Source of the DNA: Streptomyces sp. LaPpAH-108 | GTDB taxonomy: Bacteria; Actinomycetota; Actinomycetes; Streptomycetales; Streptomycetaceae | Assembly (NCBI RefSeq): GCF_000373625.1 | Contig: NZ_KB891988.1 | Coordinates: 780,053 to 844,052, forward strand | Direction: 5' to 3' | DNA length: 64,000 bases | Shown: positions 7,914 to 16,970 of the stretch, piece by piece | Layout of the letters: every line of letters starts with the position of its first letter | How positions within the stretch are numbered: position 1 is the stretch's first letter | The notes under the pieces: generated by a model | Databases searched by the model: none | Told to the model about the DNA's origin: nothing | What the model saw: the letters and a program-made list of their open reading frames with translations, nothing else | Program-made: the position numbers and the translations under genes

Positions 7914-9434
7914 GTGACCTACCCGGGACCGCCACGACCGGTTCAGAACTCCGCCACCCCCCTCGCGGAGCTGGCCGATCAGCTGGGGATCGCCGCACCG
8001 GCAGGCTCCGCCGAGGTCACGGGCATCACCCACGACTCGCGCGCCGTCCGCCCCGGCGACATCTACGCCGCACTGCCCGGCGCCCGGCTGCACGGCGCCG
8101 ACTTCGTGACCCAGGCCGCGAGCCTCGGCGCGGTCGCCGTGCTCACCGACCCGGCCGGCGCCGAGCGCGCCGAGGCGACCGGACTGCCGGTCCTCGTCGT
8201 GGACGACCCGCGCGCCGAGATGGGCGAACTGGCCGCCACGGTCTACGGACACCCGGGCCGCGACCTGCTCCAGATCGGCATCACCGGCACCTCCGGCAAG
8301 ACCACCACCGCCTACCTCGTCGAGGGCGGCCTCAAGGCCGTACGCGCCACCGGGCTCATCGGCACCGTCGAGATGCGCATCGGCGAGGAGCGCATCAAGT
8401 CCGAGCGCACCACCCCCGAAGCCACCGACCTCCAGGCCCTGTTCGCCGTCATGCGCGAACGCGGCACCGAGGCGGTCGCCATGGAGGTCTCCAGCCACGC
8501 CCTGGTCCTCGGCCGGGTGGACGGCTGCGTCTTCGACATCGCGGTCTTCAACAACCTGAGCCCGGAACACATGGAGTTCCACTCCGGCATGGAGGACTAC
8601 TTCCAGGCCAAGGCCCAGCTCTTCACGCCCGAGCGCAGCAGGTTCGGCGTGGTCAACGCCGACGACGAGTACGGCCGCAGGCTCGCCGCCGAGGCGGGCG
8701 TCCCGGTCGTCACCTTCTCCGCCGAGGGCGACCCGGACGCCGACTGGCGTGCCGAGGACGTCCAGGTCGGCCCCATGGACTCGACGTTCACCGCCGTCGG
8801 CCCGAACGGCGAGCGCGTGCACGCCCGCTCGCCGCTGCCCGGCCCCTTCAACGTGGCCAACACCCTCGCCGCCCTCGTCGCCCTCGCCGCGGCCGGGATC
8901 GACCCGCAGACCGCCGCCGACGGCATCGCCGCCGTGCCCGGCGTCCCCGGCCGCCTGGAGCGCGTCGACGCCGGACAGCCCTACCTCGCGGTCGTGGACT
9001 ACGCCCACAAGACCGACGCGGTCGAGTCGGTGCTCAAGGCGCTGCGCAAGGTCACCAAGGGGCGGCTGCACATCGTGCTCGGCTGCGGCGGCGACCGCGA
9101 CAGGACCAAGCGCGCCCCGATGGGGGCCGCCGCCGCCCGGTACGCCGACATCGCCGTACTGACCTCCGACAACCCCCGCTCCGAGGACCCCCTCGCGATC
9201 CTCGCGACCATGCTCGAAGGCGCCGCCTCCGTCCCCGCGCACGAGCGCGGCGAGGTGCTGCTCTTCGAGGAGCGCGCCGCCGCCATCGCCGCCGCCGTGG
9301 GCCGCGCGACCGCGGGCGACACCGTGCTGGTCGCGGGCAAGGGCCATGAGCAGGGCCAGGACATCGCCGGCGTGGTCCGTCCCTTCGACGACCGCCAGGT
9401 GCTCCGCGAAGCTATCCAGAACACCCAGGGATGA
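7914..9434 (+). CDS. murE: UDP-MurNAc-L-Ala-D-Glu:diaminopimelate ligase MurE
   Basis: Adds diaminopimelate to UDP-MurNAc-dipeptide in the cytoplasm, using ATP. The GTG at 7914 (506 aa, MTYPGPPRPV) is chosen because GAAGGG lies 7 nt upstream. An in-frame GTG at 7779 after AGGAA would add 45 low-complexity residues and cannot be excluded. The ATP loop GTSGKTTT is at about 125-132. The DNPR motif (about 418-422) is diagnostic for diaminopimelate-adding enzymes rather than lysine-adding ones. Streptomyces uses LL-diaminopimelate, but the stereoisomer cannot be read from this motif. The stop is 4 nt before the murF start. Confidence 0.94.
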   Translation: MTYPGPPRPVQNSATPLAELADQLGIAAPAGSAEVTGITHDSRAVRPGDIYAALPGARLHGADFVTQAASLGAVAVLTDPAGAERAEATGLPVLVVDDPRAEMGELAATVYGHPGRDLLQIGITGTSGKTTTAYLVEGGLKAVRATGLIGTVEMRIGEERIKSERTTPEATDLQALFAVMRERGTEAVAMEVSSHALVLGRVDGCVFDIAVFNNLSPEHMEFHSGMEDYFQAKAQLFTPERSRFGVVNADDEYGRRLAAEAGVPVVTFSAEGDPDADWRAEDVQVGPMDSTFTAVGPNGERVHARSPLPGPFNVANTLAALVALAAAGIDPQTAADGIAAVPGVPGRLERVDAGQPYLAVVDYAHKTDAVESVLKALRKVTKGRLHIVLGCGGDRDRTKRAPMGAAAARYADIAVLTSDNPRSEDPLAILATMLEGAASVPAHERGEVLLFEERAAAIAAAVGRATAGDTVLVAGKGHEQGQDIAGVVRPFDDRQVLREAIQNTQG

Positions 9435-9438
9435 ACTT

Positions 9439-10854
9439 GTGATCGCCCTCTCCCTCGCCGAGATCGCAGCTGTCGTCGGCGGGCAGACACACGACATACC
9501 GGATACGTCCGTCACCGTCACGGGACCGGTCGTCCGGGACTCCCGCGAGGTGGTGCCCGGCGCCCTCTTCGTCGCGTTCAGCGGTGAGCGGGTCGACGGC
9601 CACGACTTCGCCGAGGCGGTCGTGGCGGCGGGCGCGGTCGCCGTACTGGCGACGCGCCCCGTCGGCGTGCCCGCGATCGTCGTGGACGACGTACAGAACG
9701 CGCTCGGCGCCCTCGCCCGCCATGTCGTCGAACGCCTCGGCGCGACCCTCGTCGCGCTGACCGGCTCGGCCGGCAAGACCAGCACCAAGGACCTCATCGC
9801 CCAGGTCCTCGGCGGCAAGGCGCCCACCGTCTTCACGCCCGGCTCGCTCAACAACGAGATCGGGCTGCCGCTGACCGCCCTGTCCGCCACCGAGGAGACG
9901 AAGTTCCTCGTGCTGGAGATGGGCGCCCGCGGCATCGGGCACATCCGCTACCTGGCCGAACTCACCCCGCCCAAGGTCGGGTTGGTGCTCAACGTCGGCA
10001 GCGCCCACATCGGCGAGTTCGGCGGCCGTGAGCAGATCGCCCAGGCCAAGGGCGAGTTGGTGGAGGCACTGCCGCCGGCCGAGGAGGGCGGCGTCGCCGT
10101 CCTCAACGCCGACGACCCGCTGGTGCGCGCCATGGCCCCCCGTACCCGCGCGAAGGTGGTCCTTTTCGGAGAGTCGGCCGAAGCGGACGTACGCGCCGAG
10201 AACGTGCGACTCACGGACAGCGGACAGCCTGCCTTCAGGCTTCACACACCCTCCGGTGCAAGCGATGTGACCATGCGCCTGTACGGTGAGCACCACGTGT
10301 CGAACGCGCTCGCCGCGGCCGCCGTCGCCCATGAGCTGGGCATGTCCGCGAACGAGATCGCCACCGCGCTCTCCGAGGCGGGCTCCCTCTCCCGCTGGCG
10401 CATGGAGGTCACCGAGCGCCCGGACGGCGTGACCATCGTCAACGACGCCTACAACGCCAACCCCGAGTCCATGCGGGCCGCCCTCAGGGCGCTCGCGGCC
10501 ATGGGCAAGGGGCGCCGCACGTGGGCGGTGCTCGGCAAGATGGCCGAGCTGGGGGACGAGGCGCTCGCCGAGCACGACGCGGTCGGACGGCTCGCCGTCC
10601 GGCTCAACGTCAGCAAGCTCGTCGCGGTCGGGGGTATCGAAGCCTCCTGGCTGCAACTGGGCGCATACAACGAGGGTTCGTGGGGTGAGGAGTCGGTGCA
10701 CGTGTCCGACGCACAGGCGGCGATCGACCTGTTGCGCAGCGAGTTGCGCCCGGGGGACGTCGTGCTGGTGAAGGCGTCCCGTTCCGTGGGTCTTGAGAGC
10801 GTCGCCCAGACGCTCGCATCGGCCGGGACCGAGGGTGAGGTCGCCGCCCGATGA
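9439..10854 (+). CDS. murF: UDP-MurNAc-tripeptide:D-Ala-D-Ala ligase MurF
   Basis: 471 aa from GTG at 9439, with CAGGGA about 6 nt upstream inside the end of murE. It adds D-Ala-D-Ala to complete the UDP-MurNAc-pentapeptide. The Mur ligase ATP loop GSAGKTSTKD is at about 109-118 and LEMGARGIGHI follows. The sequence NDAYNANPESMRAAL in the C-terminal half is typical of MurF. The stop overlaps the mraY ATG, so translation is likely coupled. Confidence 0.95.
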   Translation: MIALSLAEIAAVVGGQTHDIPDTSVTVTGPVVRDSREVVPGALFVAFSGERVDGHDFAEAVVAAGAVAVLATRPVGVPAIVVDDVQNALGALARHVVERLGATLVALTGSAGKTSTKDLIAQVLGGKAPTVFTPGSLNNEIGLPLTALSATEETKFLVLEMGARGIGHIRYLAELTPPKVGLVLNVGSAHIGEFGGREQIAQAKGELVEALPPAEEGGVAVLNADDPLVRAMAPRTRAKVVLFGESAEADVRAENVRLTDSGQPAFRLHTPSGASDVTMRLYGEHHVSNALAAAAVAHELGMSANEIATALSEAGSLSRWRMEVTERPDGVTIVNDAYNANPESMRAALRALAAMGKGRRTWAVLGKMAELGDEALAEHDAVGRLAVRLNVSKLVAVGGIEASWLQLGAYNEGSWGEESVHVSDAQAAIDLLRSELRPGDVVLVKASRSVGLESVAQTLASAGTEGEVAAR

Positions 10855-11924
10855 TGAACCAGGTCCTGTTCTCAGGAGTCATCGGCCTCTTCCTGACGCT
10901 GATCGGCACCCCGCTGCTGATCAAGCTCCTCGCCCGCAAGGGGTACGGCCAGTTCATCCGCGACGACGGCCCGCGCGAGCACGCCAGCAAGCGCGGTACG
11001 CCGACCATGGGCGGCATCGCCTTCATCTTCGCCACGATCGCCGCGTACTTCCTCAGCAAGGTGATCACCGGCAAGCCCCCGACGTACTCGGGTCTGCTGG
11101 TCCTCGGCCTGATGTTCGGCATGGGCCTGGTCGGCTTCCTGGACGACTACATCAAGATCGTCAAGCGCCGTTCGCTGGGTCTGCGGGCCAAGGCGAAGAT
11201 GGCCGGCCAGCTGATCGTCGGCATCGGCTTCGCGGTGCTCGCGCTGCAGTTCCCGGACAACCGGGGCAACACCCCGGCCTCCACCAAGCTGTCGTTCATC
11301 ACGGACTTCGGCTGGACCATCGGCCCGGTGCTGTTCGTGGTCTGGGCGCTGTTCATGATCCTGGCGATGTCGAACGGCGTGAACCTCACCGACGGTCTCG
11401 ACGGCCTCGCCACCGGCGCCTCCGTCCTGGTCTTCGGCGCCTACACGTTCATTGGCGTCTGGCAGTTCCAGGAGTCCTGCGCCAACGCGATGACCCTGAC
11501 CAACCCGGCCGCCTGCTACGAGGTGCGCGACCCGCTGGACCTCGCGGTGGTCGCCTCCGCGCTGATGGGTTCCTGCCTGGGCTTCCTGTGGTGGAACACC
11601 TCGCCGGCGAAGATCTTCATGGGCGACACCGGCTCGCTCGCCCTCGGCGGTGTCCTCACCGGCCTGGCCATCCTCTCCCGCACGGAGCTGCTGGTGGCCA
11701 TCATGGGCGGCCTGTTCGTCCTCATCACCATGTCGGTCGTCATCCAGGTCGGCTCCTTCCGGCTCACCGGCAAGCGCGTCTTCCGGATGGCGCCACTCCA
11801 GCACCACTTCGAACTCAAGGGCTGGTCCGAGGTCCTGGTCGTGGTCCGTTTCTGGATCATCCAGGGCATCTGTGTCATCGTCGGACTGGGCCTCTTCTAC
11901 GCGGGATGGGCAGCGGACAAGTGA
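10851..11924 (+). CDS. mraY: Phospho-MurNAc-pentapeptide translocase MraY
   Basis: 357 aa; the ATG at 10851 overlaps the murF stop, and a second ATG follows directly. Integral membrane enzyme with about ten hydrophobic segments that joins UDP-MurNAc-pentapeptide to undecaprenyl phosphate to make lipid I. Visible motifs are GTPTMGG, FLDDYIK (the Asp-rich motif), NGVNLTDGLDGLA and FMGDTGSLALGG, then the C-terminal LQHHFELKGWSE. All are hallmarks of the family with no missing residues. It is the target of several nucleoside antibiotics. Confidence 0.96.
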   Translation: MMNQVLFSGVIGLFLTLIGTPLLIKLLARKGYGQFIRDDGPREHASKRGTPTMGGIAFIFATIAAYFLSKVITGKPPTYSGLLVLGLMFGMGLVGFLDDYIKIVKRRSLGLRAKAKMAGQLIVGIGFAVLALQFPDNRGNTPASTKLSFITDFGWTIGPVLFVVWALFMILAMSNGVNLTDGLDGLATGASVLVFGAYTFIGVWQFQESCANAMTLTNPAACYEVRDPLDLAVVASALMGSCLGFLWWNTSPAKIFMGDTGSLALGGVLTGLAILSRTELLVAIMGGLFVLITMSVVIQVGSFRLTGKRVFRMAPLQHHFELKGWSEVLVVVRFWIIQGICVIVGLGLFYAGWAADK

Positions 11925-13348
11925 CCACCTCGGTGCCTTCGGGGCAGAGCGAATTCCAGGGCAGGCGCGTCACGGTCGCCGGACTCGGCGTCTCGGGCGT
12001 CCCGGCCGCCAAGGCGCTCGTCGAGCGCGGTGCGATCGTCACGGTCGTCAACGACGGCGACGACGAGCGGGCACGGGCGCAGGCCGCCGAACTGGAGGCG
12101 CTCGGCGTCACCGTCCGCCTCGGCGACGGGGCGACGCTGCCCGAGGGCACCGAGCTGATCGTCACCGCCCCCGGCTGGCAGCCCGGCAAGCCGCTCTTCC
12201 AGGCGGCCGAGCAGGCGGGCGTGCCCATCTGGGGCGACGTGGAGCTGGCCTGGCGCCTCAGGGGCCCCGACGCGGCCCCCTGGCTCGCCGTCACCGGCAC
12301 CAACGGCAAGACCACCACCGTGCGGATGCTCGCCTCCATCCTGAAGGCGGCGGGCCTGCGCACGGCCGCCGTCGGCAACATCGGCGTCTCCCTCCTGGAC
12401 GCCGTCCTCGGCGAGGAGGAGTACGACGTCCTCGCCGTCGAGCTGTCCAGCTACCAGCTGCACTGGGCGCCCTCGCTGCGCGCCTACTCCGGCGCGGTGC
12501 TCAACCTCGCCCCGGACCACCTCGACTGGCACGGCTCCATGGACGCCTACGCCGCCGACAAGGGCCGTGTCTACGAGGGCAACCAGGTCGCCTGCGTCTA
12601 CAACGTGGCCGACCCGCGCACCGAGGACCTGGTCCGCGAGGCCGACGTGGAGGAGGGCTGCCGGGCCGTCGGGTTCACCCTGGGCACCCCGGCCGTCTCC
12701 CAACTCGGCGTCGTGGACGGCATCCTGATCGACCGGGCCTTCGTCGAGAACCGGTACAAGAACGCGCAGGAACTGGCCGAGGTCGCCGACGTCGACCCGC
12801 CCGCCCCGCACAACATCGCCAACGCTCTCGCGGCGGCGGCCCTCGCCCGCTCCTTCGGGGTGCCGGCCCAGGCCGTGCGCGACGGACTGCGCGCCTTCCG
12901 GCCCGACGCCCACCGCATCCAGCACGTCGCCGACCTCGACGGCGTGGCGTACGTGGACGACTCCAAGGCCACCAACACCCATGCCGCGGAAGCCTCGTTG
13001 GCGGCCTACGAGCCCATCGTGTGGATCGCGGGCGGACTGGCGAAGGGTGCCGAGTTCGACGAGCTGGTGGCGGCCTCCGCCAAGCGGCTGCGCGGGGTCG
13101 TCCTGATCGGCGCCGACCGCGCGCTGATCCGCGAGGCCCTTGAGCGACACGCCCCGGAAGTACCCGTCGTGGACCTCGACCGGACCGACACTGGGGCGAT
13201 GCTCCAGGCGGTGACCGAGGCGAAGCGGCTGGCCCGGCCGGGCGACACGGTGCTGCTGGCCCCGGCCTGTGCCTCCATGGACATGTTCACCAACTACAAC
13301 CAGCGCGGTGACGCGTTCGCGGCGGCGGTCCGCGAACTCGGCGCCTGA
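11921..13348 (+). CDS. murD: UDP-MurNAc-L-alanine:D-glutamate ligase MurD
   Basis: 475 aa from the GTG at 11921, which overlaps the mraY stop by 4 nt. An ATG at 11906 would add five residues (MGSGQ) and a longer overlap; neither has a clear Shine-Dalgarno sequence. The N-terminal Rossmann-like part holds VTVAGLGVSG, and the ATP loop GTNGKTTT lies at about 126-133. LSSYQLHWAPSL and LNLAPDHLDWHGSMDAY follow, typical of MurD. It adds D-glutamate to UDP-MurNAc-L-Ala. Confidence 0.95.
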   Translation: MTTSVPSGQSEFQGRRVTVAGLGVSGVPAAKALVERGAIVTVVNDGDDERARAQAAELEALGVTVRLGDGATLPEGTELIVTAPGWQPGKPLFQAAEQAGVPIWGDVELAWRLRGPDAAPWLAVTGTNGKTTTVRMLASILKAAGLRTAAVGNIGVSLLDAVLGEEEYDVLAVELSSYQLHWAPSLRAYSGAVLNLAPDHLDWHGSMDAYAADKGRVYEGNQVACVYNVADPRTEDLVREADVEEGCRAVGFTLGTPAVSQLGVVDGILIDRAFVENRYKNAQELAEVADVDPPAPHNIANALAAAALARSFGVPAQAVRDGLRAFRPDAHRIQHVADLDGVAYVDDSKATNTHAAEASLAAYEPIVWIAGGLAKGAEFDELVAASAKRLRGVVLIGADRALIREALERHAPEVPVVDLDRTDTGAMLQAVTEAKRLARPGDTVLLAPACASMDMFTNYNQRGDAFAAAVRELGA

Positions 13349-13416
13349 CCCCGGCCGCCCGCCGGGCGGAACTTGGGAGGGACGCGTGGGACGTTCGGTG
13401 CTCAGGGGAGGCGTGG

Positions 13417-14778
13417 ATGGCCGCTAGCCGTACCGGACGACCGCCCGTGCAGCGGGCGGCCCGCCGCCCCGCACCCCGGCCGAGCGCGCCGGACAACCCC
13501 CTGCGGCGGCTGCGCACCCGCGCCCGCAAGGCGTGGGACCGCCCGCTGACCGCGTACTACCTGATCCTCGGCGGCAGCCTGCTGATCATCGTGCTCGGCC
13601 TGGTGATGGTCTACTCGGCCTCCCAGATCACCGCGCTCCAGCTGTCGCTGCCCGGCTCGTTCTTCTTCCGCAAGCAGTTCCTGGCCGCGCTCATCGGCGG
13701 GGTGCTGATGTTCGCCGCCGCCCGGATGCCGGTGCGGCTGCACCGGGCGCTGGCCTACCCGATCCTCGCCGTCGCCGTCTTCGCGATGGCCCTGGTGCAG
13801 GTGCCCGGCATCGGCATGTCGGTCAACGGCAACCAGAACTGGATCTCGCTCGGCGGCTCCTTCCAGATCCAGCCCAGCGAGTTCGGCAAGCTCGCCCTCG
13901 TCCTGTGGGGCGCGGACCTGATCGCCCGCAAGCACGACAAGAAGCTGCTGACCCAGTGGAAGCACATGCTGGTCCCGCTGGTCCCGGTCGCCTTCATGCT
14001 GCTCGGTCTGATCATGCTCGGCGGCGACATGGGCACCGCGATCATCCTCACCGCGATCCTCTTCGGCCTGCTCTGGCTCGCCGGGGCCCCGACCCGGCTG
14101 TTCGCCGGGGTGCTCTCGGTCGCGGCGCTGATCGGTGTGATCCTCATCAAGACCAGCCCCAACCGGATGGCCCGGCTCGCCTGCATCGGCGCGACCGAGC
14201 CCCGGGCGGGCGGCGCCGACTGCTGGCAGGCCGTGCACGGGATCTACGCCCTCGCCTCCGGCGGAATCTTCGGTTCCGGCCTGGGCGCGAGTGTGGAGAA
14301 ATGGGGCCAACTCCCCGAAGCCCACACCGACTTCATCTTCGCCGTCACCGGTGAGGAACTGGGTCTGGCGGGGACGCTGTCGGTGCTCGCCCTGTTCGCC
14401 GCTCTAGGCTATGCGGGTATCCGCGTGGCCGGACGCACGGAGGACCCCTTCGTGAGGTACGCCGCGGGAGGTGTGACCACCTGGATCACCGCGCAAGCGG
14501 TGATCAACATCGGTGCGGTGCTCGGCCTGCTGCCGATCGCCGGTGTCCCCCTCCCGCTGTTCTCCTACGGAGGGTCCGCCCTGCTGCCGACCATGTTCGC
14601 CATCGGGCTGCTGATCGCCTTCGCGCGTGACGATCCCGCTGCGCGGGCGGCGCTTGCGATGCGGCAACCCCGCTTTGGTAGAAAGCGGGCGGGCGGCTCC
14701 CGTGCCGAGCGGGTGCCCCGGAGATGGAACACGATGCGACGGCGCGCCTCGGCGGCGCGTCCGTCCGGAGAGCGGTGA
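13417..14778 (+). CDS. ftsW: Septal peptidoglycan glycosyltransferase FtsW (SEDS family)
   Basis: 453 aa; the ATG at 13417 follows GGGGAGG. It polymerises lipid II at the septum with FtsI. After a basic N-terminus there are about ten membrane segments starting near residue 48. A SEDS region with GDMGTAIILTAI lies mid-protein, and the C-terminal signature is GVPLPLFSYGGSALLPTM. The soluble C-terminal tail (about 50 residues) is Arg/Ala-rich. FtsW is called over RodA because it lies between murD and murG in the dcw cluster. The 68-bp gap after murD is one of the larger gaps in this block. Confidence 0.92.
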   Translation: MAASRTGRPPVQRAARRPAPRPSAPDNPLRRLRTRARKAWDRPLTAYYLILGGSLLIIVLGLVMVYSASQITALQLSLPGSFFFRKQFLAALIGGVLMFAAARMPVRLHRALAYPILAVAVFAMALVQVPGIGMSVNGNQNWISLGGSFQIQPSEFGKLALVLWGADLIARKHDKKLLTQWKHMLVPLVPVAFMLLGLIMLGGDMGTAIILTAILFGLLWLAGAPTRLFAGVLSVAALIGVILIKTSPNRMARLACIGATEPRAGGADCWQAVHGIYALASGGIFGSGLGASVEKWGQLPEAHTDFIFAVTGEELGLAGTLSVLALFAALGYAGIRVAGRTEDPFVRYAAGGVTTWITAQAVINIGAVLGLLPIAGVPLPLFSYGGSALLPTMFAIGLLIAFARDDPAARAALAMRQPRFGRKRAGGSRAERVPRRWNTMRRRASAARPSGER

Positions 14779-14784
14779 ATTTCG

Positions 14785-15873
14785 GTGCATGTCGTACTCG
14801 CCGGCGGGGGTACCGCGGGCCACATCGAGCCCGCGCTCGCCCTCGCGGACGCCCTGCGCAGGCAGGACCCCACCGTGGGGATCACGGCCCTGGGCACGGA
14901 GCGGGGCCTTGAGACGCGGCTCGTTCCCGAGCGCGGCTACGAGCTGGCGCTGATCCCGGCGGTCCCGCTGCCGCGCAAGCCCACGCCCGAGCTGATCACG
15001 GTGCCGGGCCGGCTGCGCGGCACGATCAAGGCCACGGAACAGATCCTGGAGCGCACCAAGGCGGACGCCGTGGTCGGCTTCGGCGGCTACGTCGCGCTGC
15101 CCGCGTATCTGGCCGCCAAGCGCCTCGGCGTGCCGATCGTGGTCCACGAGGCCAACGCCCGGCCCGGCCTGGCCAACAAGATCGGCTCGCGCTACGCGGC
15201 CCGGGTGGCCGTCTCCACGCCCGACAGCAAGCTCCGGGACGCCCGCTACATCGGCATCCCGCTGCGCCGCTCGATCGCCACCCTGGACCGCGCGGCCCTG
15301 CGCCCCGAGGCCCGCCACTACTTCGGTCTGAGCCCCAACCTGCCCACGCTGCTGGTCTCCGGCGGCTCGCAGGGCGCCCGGCGGCTGAACGAGGTCGTCC
15401 AGCAGGTCGCGCCCTGGCTCCAGCAGGCCGGCATCCAGATCCTGCACGCGGTCGGCCCGAAGAACGAACTGCCGCAGGTGCAGCAGATGCCGGGGATGCC
15501 GCCGTATCTCCCGGTAAGTTACCTGGACCGGATGGACCTCGCGTACGCCGCGGCCGACATGATGCTCTGCCGCGCGGGCGCGATGACCGTCGCCGAACTC
15601 TCCGCCGTCGGACTCCCGGCCGCCTACGTCCCGCTGCCCATCGGCAACGGCGAACAGCGGCTCAACGCCCAGCCGGTGGTCAAGGCGGGCGGCGGACTCC
15701 TCGTGGACGACGCGGAGCTGACGCCCGAGTGGATCCAGCAGAACGTGCTGCCGGTCCTGGCCGACCCGCACCGCCTCTACGAGATGTCCCGCGCCGCCGG
15801 TGAGTTCGGCCGCCGCGACGCCGACGACCTGCTCGTCGGCATGGTGTACGAGGCGATCGCCGCGGGCCGTTAG
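14785..15873 (+). CDS. murG: UDP-GlcNAc transferase MurG
   Basis: 362 aa from GTG at 14785, only 6 nt after ftsW. Peripheral membrane glycosyltransferase that converts lipid I to lipid II with UDP-GlcNAc. The N-terminal glycine loop [18 protein letters not shown] at about 7-24 and the second loop [12 protein letters not shown] near 190-203 are the GT28 donor- and acceptor-site signatures. [12 protein letters not shown] and [15 protein letters not shown] complete the pattern. Confidence 0.95.
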   Translation: MHVVLAGGGTAGHIEPALALADALRRQDPTVGITALGTERGLETRLVPERGYELALIPAVPLPRKPTPELITVPGRLRGTIKATEQILERTKADAVVGFGGYVALPAYLAAKRLGVPIVVHEANARPGLANKIGSRYAARVAVSTPDSKLRDARYIGIPLRRSIATLDRAALRPEARHYFGLSPNLPTLLVSGGSQGARRLNEVVQQVAPWLQQAGIQILHAVGPKNELPQVQQMPGMPPYLPVSYLDRMDLAYAAADMMLCRAGAMTVAELSAVGLPAAYVPLPIGNGEQRLNAQPVVKAGGGLLVDDAELTPEWIQQNVLPVLADPHRLYEMSRAAGEFGRRDADDLLVGMVYEAIAAGR

Positions 15874-15893
15874 GACCGTCGAACGAAGGGACA

Positions 15894-16694
15894 GTGAGCG
15901 TGGCCGGACCCACCGTCGCCGAGCGCGACGCACGCCGACCGGGGGTGTCCGGCCCGCCGCTCGTCCCGCGCCTGCGCAGACCACGGCTTCGTATGATCAT
16001 CGCCCTGGCGGTGCTGGTCGTCCTCCTCGGAGCCGGTTCCGTCTGGGTGTTGTACGGCTCCGAGTGGCTGCGGGTGCGTCAGGTCCCGGTCTCCGGTACC
16101 CGGGTACTGACCCCGGGCGAGGTCCGCGGAGCCGCCGCCGTCCCCGTCGGCGCCCCGCTGGTCTCCGTGGACACCGGCGCCATCGAGGCGCGGCTGCGGC
16201 GGGAGTTGCCCCGGATCGACACCGTCGAGGTGGACCGCTCCTGGCCGCACGGCATCACCCTGAAGGTGACGGAGCGTACTCCGTCCCTGCTCGTCCGCAA
16301 GGGCCGCGAATTCACCGAAGTCGACGCCCAGGGCGTCCGGTTCGCGACGGTGGCCGAGGCCCCGCGCGGGGTGCCGATGCTCGAACTCACCGCGTCCCCC
16401 GAGGACTCGGGCGCCGCGAGCCTGCGCCGCTTCGGCGCCGACCGCCTGGCCCGCGAGGCCGTGCGCGTCGCCGCCGCGCTGCCCGCACCCGTCAAGAAGG
16501 ACGCCCGCGCCGTCCAAGTCCGGTCCTACGACGCCATCTCGCTGCGGCTGAAGGACGGACGCACGGTGGCGTGGGGCAGCTCCGACGACGGACCTGCCAA
16601 GGCACGGGCCCTCACCGCTCTCATGAAAGCAGCTCCGGACGCCCGGCACTTCGATGTCAGCGTGCCCACCGCCCCTGCGTCAGCGGGGAGTTGA
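15894..16694 (+). CDS. ftsQ: FtsQ/DivIB cell division protein
   Basis: 266 aa; the GTG at 15894 is preceded by GAAGGG. A cytoplasmic N-terminus of about 35 residues, one membrane span (about 37-56) and an extracytoplasmic POTRA domain (about 63-132) beginning LRVRQVPVSGTRVLTPGEV. FtsQ forms a complex with FtsL and DivIC and recruits them to the Z ring. It sits directly upstream of ftsZ, separated by a 276-nt regulatory region. Confidence 0.92.
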   Translation: MSVAGPTVAERDARRPGVSGPPLVPRLRRPRLRMIIALAVLVVLLGAGSVWVLYGSEWLRVRQVPVSGTRVLTPGEVRGAAAVPVGAPLVSVDTGAIEARLRRELPRIDTVEVDRSWPHGITLKVTERTPSLLVRKGREFTEVDAQGVRFATVAEAPRGVPMLELTASPEDSGAASLRRFGADRLAREAVRVAAALPAPVKKDARAVQVRSYDAISLRLKDGRTVAWGSSDDGPAKARALTALMKAAPDARHFDVSVPTAPASAGS

Positions 16695-16723
16695 CGTACA
16701 TCAGCGCAGGCCAGCACCCTGGT

Positions 16724-16753
16724 TGGGCACTGCTACGGCTGATCACATAGGGT
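16724..16753 (+). promoter_or_regulatory. Candidate upstream ftsZ promoter
   Basis: TTGGGC (16724-16729) and TAGGGT (16748-16753) are separated by 18 bp. This fits the Streptomyces vegetative promoter pattern and lies about 215 bp before the ftsZ start. Several ftsZ promoters, one developmental, are known in S. coelicolor; which one this equals cannot be told here. Confidence 0.4.
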
Positions 16754-16784
16754 GAAAAGAAAAACGGGAGGTTCGGCGTGTTCG

Positions 16785-16814
16785 TTGAACGGGCGCCGCT
16801 TGTCGACTTAGTGT
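16785..16814 (+). promoter_or_regulatory. Candidate downstream ftsZ promoter
   Basis: TTGAAC (16785-16790) and TAGTGT (16809-16814) with an 18-bp spacer. The -10 hexamer overlaps the left arm of the inverted repeat at 16811-16843, so a protein bound to that repeat would cover the start region. The predicted leader to the GTG at 16971 is about 150 nt. Confidence 0.45.
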
Positions 16815-16843
16815 CCTGTTCAGAGACTCCAGGGAACAGACAC
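16811..16843. promoter_or_regulatory. Inverted repeat with WhiA-core sequence upstream of ftsZ
   Basis: The left arm GTGT-C-CTGTTC (16811-16821) pairs with GAACAG-ACAC (16834-16843), leaving one unpaired base and a 12-nt spacer. The right arm contains GACAC at 16839-16843, the core sequence bound by the sporulation regulator WhiA. ftsZ is a known WhiA target in Streptomyces, so this is a reasonable operator candidate, though the five-base core is short. Confidence 0.4.
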
Positions 16844-16849
16844 ACTGGT

Positions 16850-16868
16850 AACCCTAAACTTCAGGGTT
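16850..16868. promoter_or_regulatory. Second inverted repeat upstream of ftsZ
   Basis: AACCCT (16850-16855) and AGGGTT (16863-16868) form a perfect 6-bp dyad around a 7-nt loop, and a further AGGGTT-like copy follows (TTAGGGTT). It lies in the ftsZ leader or between promoters. It could be an RNA hairpin or an operator; nothing distinguishes the two. Confidence 0.35.
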
Positions 16869-16970
16869 AGGGTTCGGGTCGGCGTTCGGACCGTCCCAAA
16901 TTCGGCATCCGTCGTCCCGGTCGGGAACCGCCCGGCGCGACAACGTAATTCGAGGCGAGAGGCCTTCGAC

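Noticed and set aside
16850..16880. Telomere-like TTAGGG repeats near ftsZ
   Set aside because: Only one and a half units are present; it is better described as a short dyad in the ftsZ leader.
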